Below, one piece after another: positions 42,363-51,900 of a stretch of 64,000 nucleotides of DNA. Below the pieces are notes generated by a model. The model did no database searches, was not told the DNA's origin, and was given only the letters and a program-made list of their open reading frames with translations. Both the position numbers and the translations under genes were made by a program. The stretch's first letter is position 1. Every line of letters begins with the position of its first letter. Source of the stretch: Cellulophaga sp. HaHaR_3_176 (lineage in GTDB: Bacteria > Bacteroidota > Bacteroidia > Flavobacteriales > Flavobacteriaceae); the NCBI RefSeq assembly GCF_019021925.1, contig NZ_CP058990.1, positions 2,692,001-2,756,000 on the forward strand. Reading direction: 5' to 3'.

Positions 42363-43558
42363 TGAGCTTAACGCTAAACATAGAAAAGAGAAACAAAGTC
42401 TTAAAAAGAATGGCTGAATTGGTTGCTTTTGAAAAAGAGGCAATACTTTCTGCTAATAAAAAAGACATTGAAAATTATACTGGCAATGACCTTGCCATGG
42501 CCGATAGGCTTAAAGTTGATGATGCCAAGGTTGAAGGCATGATTTCATCCTTAGAACAATTGGCTAGTCAGACAGACCCTTTAGGTGTAGAGCGATTTGC
42601 TTTTACGCATGAAAACGGAATTAATGTAAGTAACAAAACAGCACCTTTTGGCACTGTTTGTATTATTTATGAATCAAGACCAGATGTAACTATTGAAGCA
42701 GCTGGTATTGCTTTTAAATCTGGAAATAAAATTTTACTAAAAGGGGGTAAAGAATCTTTACAAAGTAACTTAGCACTCGTTAGTCTTTGGCATAAAGCTT
42801 TAGAAGAAAATGATTGCTCTGACGAATGGGTAACCTACCTTCAATTTAACAGGGAACAAACGCAAGAATTTTTGCAAAATCCTACTCAAAAAATTGACCT
42901 AATAGTACCGCGTGGTGGCGAAAAATTAATTGCATTCACTAAAAAACATGCCACTTGCCCTGTAATCATAAGCGGTAGAGGTAATAATTTTGTATATGTT
43001 GATGCTGAAGCCGATTTAGAAATGGCTATTTCTATCATTATTAATGCTAAAACAACTAAAATATCAGCTTGTAACGCATTAGACAAAGTTTTAATTGCTG
43101 CTGATATGCCTCGCAAACATGAGTTTCTTCAGCACTTAATTCAAGAGTTAAAAAAGAGTGACGTAACTGTTTATACAGACACTCATTTTTCCGCAATGGA
43201 AGGCACTACCCCTATTGAAAGTGAAAATATTTGGTTCGAAGAATTTTTAGATTATAAAATTGTTATTGGCCAAGCTGCCAGTTTAGAAGATGCTATTCTT
43301 TCTATAAATAAATATGGAGGAGGACATTCTGCTGCAATCATTACCTCTAATACAAATAGTGCTCAAATCTTTTTAGAGTCTGTAGATTCTGCTGCCGTTT
43401 ACCATAATGCATCTACCAGATTCACTGATGGATTTCAATTTGGTTTAGGAGGAGAACTTGCTATTAGCACTGACAAACTACATCAAAGAGGCCCAATTGG
43501 CTTACAACATTTAGTAACTAACAAATGGTATGTATTAGGTAATGGTCAAATAAGGTAA
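42362..43558 (+). CDS. proA: Glutamate-5-semialdehyde dehydrogenase
   Basis: A 398-residue ALDH-fold reductase that turns glutamyl-5-phosphate to glutamate semialdehyde, using NADPH. APFGTVCIIYESRPDVTIEA, GNKILLKGGKESLQSN and VPRGGEKLI match the nucleotide and phosphate sites; the active Cys is in TTKISACNALDKVLI, and GGGHSAAIIT is present. It starts at GTG overlapping the argD stop by one base. With proB it makes the precursor that ProC turns to proline; the same operon thus makes both amino acids. Confidence 0.95.
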   Translation: MSLTLNIEKRNKVLKRMAELVAFEKEAILSANKKDIENYTGNDLAMADRLKVDDAKVEGMISSLEQLASQTDPLGVERFAFTHENGINVSNKTAPFGTVCIIYESRPDVTIEAAGIAFKSGNKILLKGGKESLQSNLALVSLWHKALEENDCSDEWVTYLQFNREQTQEFLQNPTQKIDLIVPRGGEKLIAFTKKHATCPVIISGRGNNFVYVDAEADLEMAISIIINAKTTKISACNALDKVLIAADMPRKHEFLQHLIQELKKSDVTVYTDTHFSAMEGTTPIESENIWFEEFLDYKIVIGQAASLEDAILSINKYGGGHSAAIITSNTNSAQIFLESVDSAAVYHNASTRFTDGFQFGLGGELAISTDKLHQRGPIGLQHLVTNKWYVLGNGQIR

Positions 43559-43560
43559 CT

Positions 43561-44322
43561 ATGAAGAAAAAAAGAATTTTACTAAAAGTTGGCACCAATA
43601 CATTAACAAGAGAAACCAATCATATATCTAGAGGAAAAATAGAAGATATAGGAAGACAAATAGAAAGTTTAAAAAACGAATACGAGTTTATAATTGTAAG
43701 CTCTGGAGCTATTGCTGCTGCACGCCAATTTGTAAAGTTAGAGCACAATGGAGAAGATATTAATATAAAACAAGCACTAGCATCAATAGGACAACCTCAT
43801 CTAATGCGAATTTTTCAAGAGAACTTTAGAGAGTTAGGCCTGTTTACTTCTCAATGTCTATTATCTTATTCTGATTTTGAAAATCCGAAATCAAAATCTA
43901 ACATAAAAAACACGATTGATGTTTTAGTAGCAAATAACTTTATACCAATTATTAACGAAAATGACACAGTTGCTACTGATGAAATTAAGTTTGGTGATAA
44001 TGATAAACTTGCAGCATTAACAGCAGCTTTATTAGAAGTAGATTTATTAATGATTGCGACTAATACTGATGGTGTTTACACTAAAAAAACTCTTGAAGGC
44101 AACATGCCTGAAACCATAAAAGAGGTTATTGATATGAATGATTTAATAACTGAAGTTGGCGATAATATATCGTCTCACGGAACTGGCGGTATGCAGTCTA
44201 AAATAGAAGCAGCTACTATTGCAAAAGATGCAGGTATTGAAACTTGGATTCTAAATGGTTTAAAAGATAATTTTATAACTGACGCTATGCATGGCAAAAG
44301 TAATTTCACAAAAATAAAGTAA
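43561..44322 (+). CDS. proB: Glutamate 5-kinase without PUA domain
   Basis: A 253-residue amino-acid-kinase-fold enzyme that phosphorylates glutamate, the first step of proline synthesis. KKRILLKVGTNTLTR starts the phosphate loop, IIVSSGAIAAARQ, IINENDTVATDEIKFGDND and MIATNTDGVYTK line the active site, and GTGGMQSKIEAA is the closing loop. E. coli ProB is ~367 residues with a C-terminal PUA domain that is absent here, as in some other bacteria. In E. coli that domain is not essential for activity but modulates it. It is 2 bp after proA and 27 bp before argF'. Confidence 0.93.
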   Translation: MKKKRILLKVGTNTLTRETNHISRGKIEDIGRQIESLKNEYEFIIVSSGAIAAARQFVKLEHNGEDINIKQALASIGQPHLMRIFQENFRELGLFTSQCLLSYSDFENPKSKSNIKNTIDVLVANNFIPIINENDTVATDEIKFGDNDKLAALTAALLEVDLLMIATNTDGVYTKKTLEGNMPETIKEVIDMNDLITEVGDNISSHGTGGMQSKIEAATIAKDAGIETWILNGLKDNFITDAMHGKSNFTKIK

Positions 44323-44349
44323 GCCTTTTAGGTTTAAAAAGAGCACAAA

Positions 44350-45288
44350 ATGAAACATTACACTTCAATACAAGATATCGACTCATTACCAACATGGGTA
44401 AATGATGCAAAAAATTTAAAAGCTAACCCGTTACAAGCAAAAAGCTTAGGACAAGGAAAAACTATTTGTTTGTTATTTTTTAACAATAGCCTTAGAACGC
44501 GCTTGAGCACACAAAAGGCAGCGATGAATTTAGGCCTTGAAGTAATGATAATGAATTTTGGTAGCGAAGGTTGGGCTATTGAATTTGAAGATGGAACTGT
44601 AATGGACCAAGGTACTTCTGAACATATTAAAGAAGCCGCACAAGTTGTTTCTCAATATTGTGACATTGTTGCTATTCGTGCTTTTGCATCTTTGACAGAT
44701 AAAGTAAAAGATGAAGCAGAACTTGTTTTAAATGGTTTTAAAAAATACGCCAGTATTCCTGTTGTAAATATGGAAAGCTCCGTAGGACATCCTTTACAGG
44801 CATTAGCTGACGCTATTACTTTAGGTGAACAAAATATAAAAACCAAGCCTAAAGTTGTCCTTTCATGGGCACCGCATCCAAAAGCTCTACCACATGCTGT
44901 AGCAAATTCTTTTACTGAAATGATGTTAAAGCAAGATGCTGATTTTGTAATTACTCATCCTGAAGGGTATGAGTTAAACCCTGAAATCACTAAAGATGCA
45001 GCAATTGAATACAACCAAAGTAAAGCATTAGAAAATGCTGACTTTGTTTATGTAAAAAACTGGAGTAACTATAAAAATTACGGTCAAATTATCAATCAAG
45101 ATACTGATTGGATGATGACTAAAGATAAATTAGGGCATGCTAAATTCATGCATTGCCTTCCTGTTCGTAGAAATGTGGTTGTAGAAGATGCCGTTTTAGA
45201 TAGCGATCAATCATTAGTTATTGAGCAAGCAAATAACAGAACATACGCAGCACAAATAGTGCTTAAAAAAATTCTTGAAAAGCTATGA
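44350..45288 (+). CDS. argF': N-acyl-L-ornithine carbamoyltransferase (AOTCase/SOTCase type)
   Basis: A 312-residue carbamoyltransferase of the kind that acts on N-acylated ornithine. The carbamoyl-phosphate loop is FFNNSLRTRLSTQK rather than the S-T-R-T-R of classical ArgF, SVGHPLQALADAITL is the H-P-x-Q site, and FMHCLPVRRN is the ornithine side. The sequence follows Bacteroides fragilis SOTCase closely with the same numbering. The specificity residue (Pro90 in SOTCase, Glu92 in Xanthomonas AOTCase, as I recall) is Ser90 here, in DQGTSEH. Thus acetyl or succinyl preference is open. It overlaps argB by 4 bases. Confidence 0.92.
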   Translation: MKHYTSIQDIDSLPTWVNDAKNLKANPLQAKSLGQGKTICLLFFNNSLRTRLSTQKAAMNLGLEVMIMNFGSEGWAIEFEDGTVMDQGTSEHIKEAAQVVSQYCDIVAIRAFASLTDKVKDEAELVLNGFKKYASIPVVNMESSVGHPLQALADAITLGEQNIKTKPKVVLSWAPHPKALPHAVANSFTEMMLKQDADFVITHPEGYELNPEITKDAAIEYNQSKALENADFVYVKNWSNYKNYGQIINQDTDWMMTKDKLGHAKFMHCLPVRRNVVVEDAVLDSDQSLVIEQANNRTYAAQIVLKKILEKL

Positions 45289-46064
45289 AACCTAAATTAT
45301 CAGTCGTAAAAATTGGTGGAAATGTTATTGAAAACGATAAAGAACTTTCTAAATTTTTAACCTTATTTTCAAAATTAGAAGAACCTAAAATTTTGGTACA
45401 CGGTGGCGGAAAATTAGCAACTCAACTAGCCTATAAATTAGGTATAGAATCTAAACTTGTAAACGGAAGAAGAATTACCGACGACAAAAGCATCGATATA
45501 ATTACTATGGTTTATGGTGGTTTAGCAAACAAAACTATAGTTGCTAAATTACAAGCCAACAAATGTAATGCTATAGGCTTAAGTGGTGCCGATGGCGATG
45601 CTATACAAGCACACAAGCGCCCTGTAAAACAAATTGATTACGGTTTTGTTGGTGATATTGATGGAATAAATACTAGCTTAATTGATTCATTAATAAAAGT
45701 TAATTTAACCCCTGTTTTCTGTGCCTTATCACATGATGGAAAAGGACAAATGTTAAATACAAATGCCGATACAATTGCTTCTGAAATTGCAATAGGAATG
45801 GGTGATTTATATGAGACTACATTATATTATTGTTTTGAAAAAAAAGGAGTCCTTTTAGATATTAAAGATGAACACTCTGTAGTAAAACATATTAATTCAG
45901 AAAAATATAAAGAATTACTAGATCAAAAAATCATTGCTGATGGTATGCTTCCTAAACTAGAAAACTGTTATCATGCATTACATAATAATGTAAATAAAGT
46001 TTGCCTTGGCGATATAGAAATGATTAAAAACAATACTACTTTATTTACAACCATAACACTATAA
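45285..46064 (+). CDS. argB: Acetylglutamate (N-acylglutamate) kinase
   Basis: A 259-residue amino-acid-kinase-fold enzyme that phosphorylates N-acylglutamate. The motifs are SVVKIGGNVIEND, ILVHGGGKLATQLA, GLANKTIVAKLQANKCNAIG and LNTNADTIASEIAIGM. There is no N-terminal extension of the kind linked to arginine feedback control in hexameric enzymes, so control may rest on the leader peptide; that is inference. It overlaps argF' by 4 bases and lies 2 bp before argE. Confidence 0.94.
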   Translation: MKPKLSVVKIGGNVIENDKELSKFLTLFSKLEEPKILVHGGGKLATQLAYKLGIESKLVNGRRITDDKSIDIITMVYGGLANKTIVAKLQANKCNAIGLSGADGDAIQAHKRPVKQIDYGFVGDIDGINTSLIDSLIKVNLTPVFCALSHDGKGQMLNTNADTIASEIAIGMGDLYETTLYYCFEKKGVLLDIKDEHSVVKHINSEKYKELLDQKIIADGMLPKLENCYHALHNNVNKVCLGDIEMIKNNTTLFTTITL

Positions 46065-46066
46065 AT

Positions 46067-47131
46067 ATGGAACAACAAAAATTAACGGATAAAGCAATTG
46101 AATTACTAAAACAGTTAATTAGTATTCAATCTTTTTCAAGCGAAGAAGATAAAACAGCAGAAGCTATACAAGATTGGTTTACTTCTTTTGATATTCCATT
46201 TACTAGAGATAACAACAACGTCTATGCAAAAAATAAGTTTTGGGATGATAGTAAGCCCACTTTACTTTTAAATTCACATCACGACACTGTTAAACCAAAC
46301 CAAGCATATACTAAAGATCCTTTTCTTCCACATATTGAAGATGGCAAACTATACGGTTTAGGCAGTAATGATGCTGGTGGTTGCCTTGTTTCTCTATTGG
46401 CTACATTTTCGCATTTTTATGCACAAGAAAATTTAAATCATAATATTTTGATGGTAGCTTCTGCTGAAGAAGAAAGTGCTGGCAAAAATAGCCTTCGTGG
46501 TTTATTACCTAGTTTACCAAATATTAATGTAGCCATTGTTGGCGAGCCTACATTAATGAACTTAGCAATTGCAGAAAAAGGATTAATTGTTTTTGATGCC
46601 GTAGTTAAAGGCACACCATCACACGCAGCACACCCTAATGAGAACAACTCTATATACAATACTATTGAAGTTTTAGAATGGTTTAAAAACTATAAATTCG
46701 AAAAAACATCAGAAGCATTAGGTGATGTAAAACTTACCGTAACTCAAATAAAAGCTGGTAGCCAACACAATGTAGTACCTTCGCAAGTGGATTTAGTGAT
46801 TGATGTTCGAGTAAACGACAGTTATTCGAATAAAGAAATTGCAGATTTATTAAAAGCAGAAGCACCTTGTTTTTTGCAGGAGCGTGGATTAAAGCTAAAT
46901 TCATCTAAAATTGATAAAGATCATGCTTTGGTACAATCAGGCATTATACTGGGGCGAGAAACATACGGTTCTCCTACGCTTTCTGACCAAGCAGCATTAA
47001 CATGTCAGTCTTTAAAATTAGGCCCTGGAGATAGCACTAGATCACATTCTGCAGATGAATATATACATGTTCATGAAATTGAAGAGGGTATCGACTTATA
47101 TATTAAAATATTAAAGGGCTTTTTAAATTAA
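46067..47131 (+). CDS. argE: M20-family deacylase, candidate N-acetylcitrulline/acylornithine deacetylase
   Basis: A 354-residue zinc peptidase-fold enzyme. Metal ligands lie in LLNSHHDTVKP (His), LYGLGSNDAGGCL (Asp) and MVASAEEESAG (Glu pair), with IVGEPTLMN and SRSHSADEYIHVHEIEEGI completing the site. Because the carbamoyltransferase acts on acylated ornithine, the natural substrate is more likely N-acylcitrulline than N-acetylornithine, as in Xanthomonas. It follows argB by 2 bp and precedes argH by 30 bp. Confidence 0.9.
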   Translation: MEQQKLTDKAIELLKQLISIQSFSSEEDKTAEAIQDWFTSFDIPFTRDNNNVYAKNKFWDDSKPTLLLNSHHDTVKPNQAYTKDPFLPHIEDGKLYGLGSNDAGGCLVSLLATFSHFYAQENLNHNILMVASAEEESAGKNSLRGLLPSLPNINVAIVGEPTLMNLAIAEKGLIVFDAVVKGTPSHAAHPNENNSIYNTIEVLEWFKNYKFEKTSEALGDVKLTVTQIKAGSQHNVVPSQVDLVIDVRVNDSYSNKEIADLLKAEAPCFLQERGLKLNSSKIDKDHALVQSGIILGRETYGSPTLSDQAALTCQSLKLGPGDSTRSHSADEYIHVHEIEEGIDLYIKILKGFLN

Positions 47132-47161
47132 ACTTGCCAGTAATTATTAAAAAATACAACT

Positions 47162-48442
47162 ATGAAACTTTGGGATAAAGGTTTTAGCACAGATAAAAAA
47201 ATTGATCATTTTACAGTAGGAAACGATCGTGAATTAGACTTACAATTAGCGAAATATGATGTTATCGCATCAAAAGCACACGCTAAAATGCTAGGTAAAA
47301 TAGGACTACTTACCCAAGCAGAAACAGACGATTTAGTTAGAGAATTAAATGTTATTGCAAAAACTATTGAAAAAGGAGAGTTTATAATTGAAGATTCTTT
47401 TGAAGATATGCACTCTAAAATAGAGTATGTATTAACTGAAAAATTAGGTGATACTGGTAAAAAAATACATACTGCTCGTTCTAGAAATGATCAAGTTTTA
47501 GTTGCAATGCATTTGTATTTAAAAAATGAATTAACAGAGATTAAAAGCGAAACCAAAATTTTGTTTGATTTACTATTAAATCTTGCAGATAAACATAAAA
47601 GTATATTAATACCTGGTTATACTCACTTGCAAATCGCAATGCCATCTTCTTTTGGCTTATGGTTTTCGGCGTATGCTGAAAGTTTAGTTGATGATTTATA
47701 TTTTGTTGATGCTGCTTATAAAATAGCAGATCAAAACCCTTTAGGTAGTGCTGCTGGTTACGGAAGTTCATTTCCTGTCGATAGAGCTTTCACCACTAAA
47801 GAAATGGGTTTTTCTGATTTAAAATATAATGTAGTAGCTGCTCAAATGGGGCGTGGAAAGGTAGAAAAAGCTGCCGCTTTCGGTATAAGCAGCATAGCTT
47901 CTACGCTATCTAAAATGGCAATGGATATCTGTTTATATATGAGTCAAAATTTTAATTTCATCTCTTTTCCTGATGAATTGACTACAGGTTCTAGTATTAT
48001 GCCACACAAAAAAAATCCTGATGTTTTCGAATTAGTTAGAGGTAAGTGTAATAGACTACAAGCGGTTCCAAACCAACTAATGATGATTATAAATAACCTA
48101 CCTAGTGGTTATCATCGCGATTTACAATTGGTAAAAGAAGTAATAGTACCTGCTATACAAGATATAAAAGCATGTATTGAAATATTGACTTTTAGCTTAA
48201 AAGAAATTCGAGTAAACGATACTATTTTAGAAGATCCTAAATATGATTATATTTTTAGCGTAGATACTTTAAATGAATTAGTATTGAGTGGTATACCTTT
48301 TCGTGATGCTTACAAAAAGATGGGCATGGAAATAAATGAAGGTACTTTTTCACCTAAAAGAGATATAAAACATACGCACGAAGGTAGCTTAGGAAATTTG
48401 TGTCTAAATGAAATTCGTAAAAAAATGGATCAAATTATGTAG
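47162..48442 (+). CDS. argH: Argininosuccinate lyase
   Basis: A 426-residue fumarase-superfamily enzyme that splits argininosuccinate to arginine and fumarate. KIHTARSRNDQVLVAMHLYL, PGYTHLQIAMPSSFGLW and the family signature TGSSIMPHKKNPDVFELVR are all present. It is slightly shorter than the common ~460 residues, mainly at the C-terminus. It is the last gene of the operon, followed by a hairpin terminator. Confidence 0.95.
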   Translation: MKLWDKGFSTDKKIDHFTVGNDRELDLQLAKYDVIASKAHAKMLGKIGLLTQAETDDLVRELNVIAKTIEKGEFIIEDSFEDMHSKIEYVLTEKLGDTGKKIHTARSRNDQVLVAMHLYLKNELTEIKSETKILFDLLLNLADKHKSILIPGYTHLQIAMPSSFGLWFSAYAESLVDDLYFVDAAYKIADQNPLGSAAGYGSSFPVDRAFTTKEMGFSDLKYNVVAAQMGRGKVEKAAAFGISSIASTLSKMAMDICLYMSQNFNFISFPDELTTGSSIMPHKKNPDVFELVRGKCNRLQAVPNQLMMIINNLPSGYHRDLQLVKEVIVPAIQDIKACIEILTFSLKEIRVNDTILEDPKYDYIFSVDTLNELVLSGIPFRDAYKKMGMEINEGTFSPKRDIKHTHEGSLGNLCLNEIRKKMDQIM

Positions 48443-48473
48443 TTACAACCAAAATTTGAATAGTTTTAAATAA

Positions 48474-48524
48474 AGAGAATATTGTGTAATTAGGTCAATC
48501 TAAATTGCGCATTATTCTCTTTTC
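48474..48524. terminator. Terminator after the arg/pro operon
   Basis: A long imperfect stem: AGAGAATATTGTGTAA pairs with TTGCGCATTATTCTCT with one mismatch and G-U pairs, loop of 15 bases, then TTTTC. It separates argH from a converging small ORF and may stop both. Confidence 0.7.
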
Positions 48525-48567
48525 TAGTTTATTTTATCTAAATAAAAGCGCTTCAAACTATTATACA

Positions 48568-48723
48568 CTAAGCTTTAATAGCCTCAACAGATCCATTTTT
48601 ACGTTTTCTCTTTTTTAAAATTTTATACCCCAAATATCCAAATTGAGCTCCCAAAAGCACGAGTTTCAATTTTCTATTTTTCACTAATAACTTTGCTACG
48701 CTTAATACTGGATTAACATTCAT
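48568..48723 (-). CDS. 51-residue basic small protein, unknown function
   Basis: An ATG-started ORF, too short for usual gene finders. It encodes MNVNPVLSVAKLLVKNRKLK, then a hydrophobic stretch LVLLGAQFGYLGYKI, then a very basic KKRKRK tail. It resembles small one-helix membrane or membrane-attached proteins seen in Flavobacteriia, but I recognise no named family. It occupies the 539-bp gap between argH and the BspA-repeat gene; the rest of that gap shows only the terminator and a promoter-like element. The composition (hydrophobic core with flanking basic residues) favours a true gene over chance, but evidence is modest. Confidence 0.5.
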   Translation of the reverse strand: MNVNPVLSVAKLLVKNRKLKLVLLGAQFGYLGYKILKKRKRKNGSVEAIKA

Positions 48724-48935
48724 AATTTTTATTTTTAAAGCAAGATACTTTTCTTCCTAGCACTCCATTTGTCCATATCATTTTTATTTTAACTCATCAC
48801 CTTTTTCTATCTCTACCACTTATTTTTCACTGCAAACAGTGTATTTACAGATAAACGCTTCTACTAATTTTGTCTTGTTCACCTTTGAAAATTAAAGGTT
48901 CACAACAAAAAATTTCAACGTTTAGTTGTCCTTAT

Positions 48936-48943
48936 TATGTTTG
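48936..48943 (+). promoter_or_regulatory. -7-like element TATGTTTG before the BspA-repeat gene
   Basis: TAnnTTTG match 39 bases before the ATG at 48982. A second match, TAATTTTG, is at 48865-48872. Neither has a clean -33 partner. If the first is real, an in-frame ATG at 48937 would lie inside the promoter, supporting the later start with a normal signal peptide. Confidence 0.4.
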
Positions 48944-48981
48944 ATGAACAGGTACGTTTGTTTTCAAGTAACCACCACACT

Positions 48982-51900
48982 ATGATTAAAAAAAGCATAA
49001 CTCTCTTACTATTATTTATAAGTATTAATCTTTTTTCGCAAGAGTTTACCACTATATGGAATACCAACAATACCGAATCTGGTTCTTCTGCAAATAACCA
49101 AATTACGATACCTACTAATCCTGCATATACTACTTACAACTATAATGTAGATTGGGGAGATACCACATCTGATTCTAATGTTACAGGAAACATTACACAT
49201 ACCTACGCCATTCCTGGTACTTACACTATTAGTATTAGCGGTACTTTTCCTGCTATTTATTTTAATGATGAAAATGCTAACGACAAACTAAAAATAATTG
49301 AAATACTTAGTTGGGGTACTATACAATGGCAAACCATGGAAAATGCATTCTTTGGTTGTGAAAATTTAAATTTTGATGCTATTGATTCACCTAATCTTTC
49401 GCAAGTAACAAGTCTTAAAAACATGTTTAGAGAATGTAAGTCATTCAATGGTATTGTTAATAGTTGGGATGTTTCTACCATTACAGATATGTCGGGCTTA
49501 TTTGCTTCAGCAAGTGCATTTAATAGACCTTTAAATGATTGGATTACAAATGCCGTAACTGACATGTCTTCATTATTCGAAAGAACAAGGTTTAATGAAC
49601 CACTAAATAGATGGAATACCGATGCCGTAACAAATATGGCTAACATGTTTAATTCAGCAACAGCTTTTAATCAAGATATAGAAAACTGGAATGTAGCTAA
49701 TGTAACAAATATGCAAGGTATGTTTGCAATAGCGTTGACCTATAATAGACCTCTCGAAGACTGGAATGTGGCCAACGTTACAGACATGAATCTTATGTTT
49801 TTTAGAGCACGAGAATTCAACCAACCATTAGGCAGATGGGATGTTGGAAATGTAACTAATATGTCTAGGATGTTTGATGGATTTTTACCTATGATTTTTG
49901 ATCAGCCACTAAACTCTTGGAATGTAAGCCAAGTTACGGATATGAGCTCTATGTTTAGGAGATGTCAAACGTTTAATCAACCCTTAGCTAGCTGGGTGGT
50001 ATCAAACGTTACTAACATGAGTAAAATGTTTGAGAGTGCGATACTTTTTAATCAACCTATTGATGACTGGGATGTAAGTAATGTAAATGACATGTCTGGT
50101 ATGTTTTGGGGTGAAAATAGTAGTGTTACCATGGCTTTTAACCAACCTTTGAATAGTTGGAATGTGGGTAGCGTTACCGATATGTCTGATATGTTTCGCG
50201 ATTGCATTGTTTTTGATCAACCATTAACTACTTGGAATGTTGCTATGGTAACAGACATGAGTGGCATGTTCAGCAACGCTACTGCTTTTAATCAACCCAT
50301 TAATATTTGGAATACAACAAGCTTAACCGATGCTAGTAGCATGTTTCTCAATGCATCACAATTTAACCAAACTTTAGAAAATTGGAATGTTAGTAATGTT
50401 ACAACAACAGATGGTATGTTTACTTCTGCTAATGCCTTTGACCAAAGTCTTGCCACATGGGACGTTACAGGCATAACAACAATGGCCCAAATGTTAAATA
50501 ACACTAGTTTATCTCAAGAAAACTATGACAACACATTACTAAGCTGGTCCGCTCAAAATGTTGAAACCAACGTTCCTTTAGGAGCTAATACTTTAAACTA
50601 TTGTGATAGCCGAGACGCTAGACAGGCACTTATAGACTTACAAAACTGGACAATTACAGGAGATAATGTTAACTGTTCTTTTGTATTATGTACCGAAATA
50701 ATTTCACCTTTTAATGGAGATACTAATGTTCCTGCAAATTCCGATATTAGATGGAATCCTGCACCAAATGCAGACGGTTATAACATTACGCTAGAAATTA
50801 TAAGAGGTGGCACAAGAAGTTTTATAGATATAAACGGCGCACCAGCAGATAATCTCGATATCGGTAATATAGTCGGTGTAAGTTTTACAAATGAATTTCT
50901 TCCCGGAGATACTGTTTTTGTAACTGTTGTACCCTATAACACCGAAGGTTCGGCCGTAGGGTGTCAAGAAACACAATTTACAACTATTGAAAGCTGGGTC
51001 AATAGCCCCGATGCTTTTAAGTTTACCATAGACACTAGAATACTAGATGGTAACTCATCAGCTGTGAATCAGCTATTTCTAGAAACCAATTCCAGTTATA
51101 CCTATGACTTTTCCATAGATTGGGGAGATAATAGATATGACAATAATGTATCTGGCCAATTAACACATAACTATTTAAGTCCCGGAGAGTATACTATTTC
51201 TATAATTGGCACATATCCACACCATCTATATCGAAGTACCAATAGGGATAATAAAAAGTTGATTTCTGTAGACCAATGGGGAACGCAACCTTGGTTAGAT
51301 ATGAGTTATACGTTTTGGTTTTGCGATAATATGGTATACAATGCAATGGATGTTCCTGATTTATCTAACGTTACTAATATGTCGCGAATGTTTAGACGAA
51401 ACGGATTATTCAATGGTAATATTAATAATTGGGACGTAAGCAATGTTACCAATATGAACAATATGTTTTATCAAGCTGAAATATTTAACCAACCTTTAAA
51501 CGATTGGGATGTTAGTAGTGTTACAACAATGGTAAATATGTTTGAAACTGCTATCGCTTTCAATCAACCGTTAAACGAATGGGATGTGAGTAATGTTACT
51601 AATATGAATACCATGTTTATTCGATGTGATGCGTTTAATCAACCTTTAAATGATTGGGATGTTAGCAGCGTAACCAGTATGAAACAAATGTTTTCTTACA
51701 CAGACGCATTTGATCAACCTTTAAATGACTGGGATGTTGGTAATGTAATTACTATGGAGCAAATGTTTGAAAGAGCTCTAAGTTTTGATGGAAATATAAG
51801 TGATTGGGATGTAAGTAATGTAACTGACATATCTGGTATGTTTGATAATGCTCAAACTTTTAATCAACCACTAAACTGGGACGTAAGTAATGTGGAAGAT

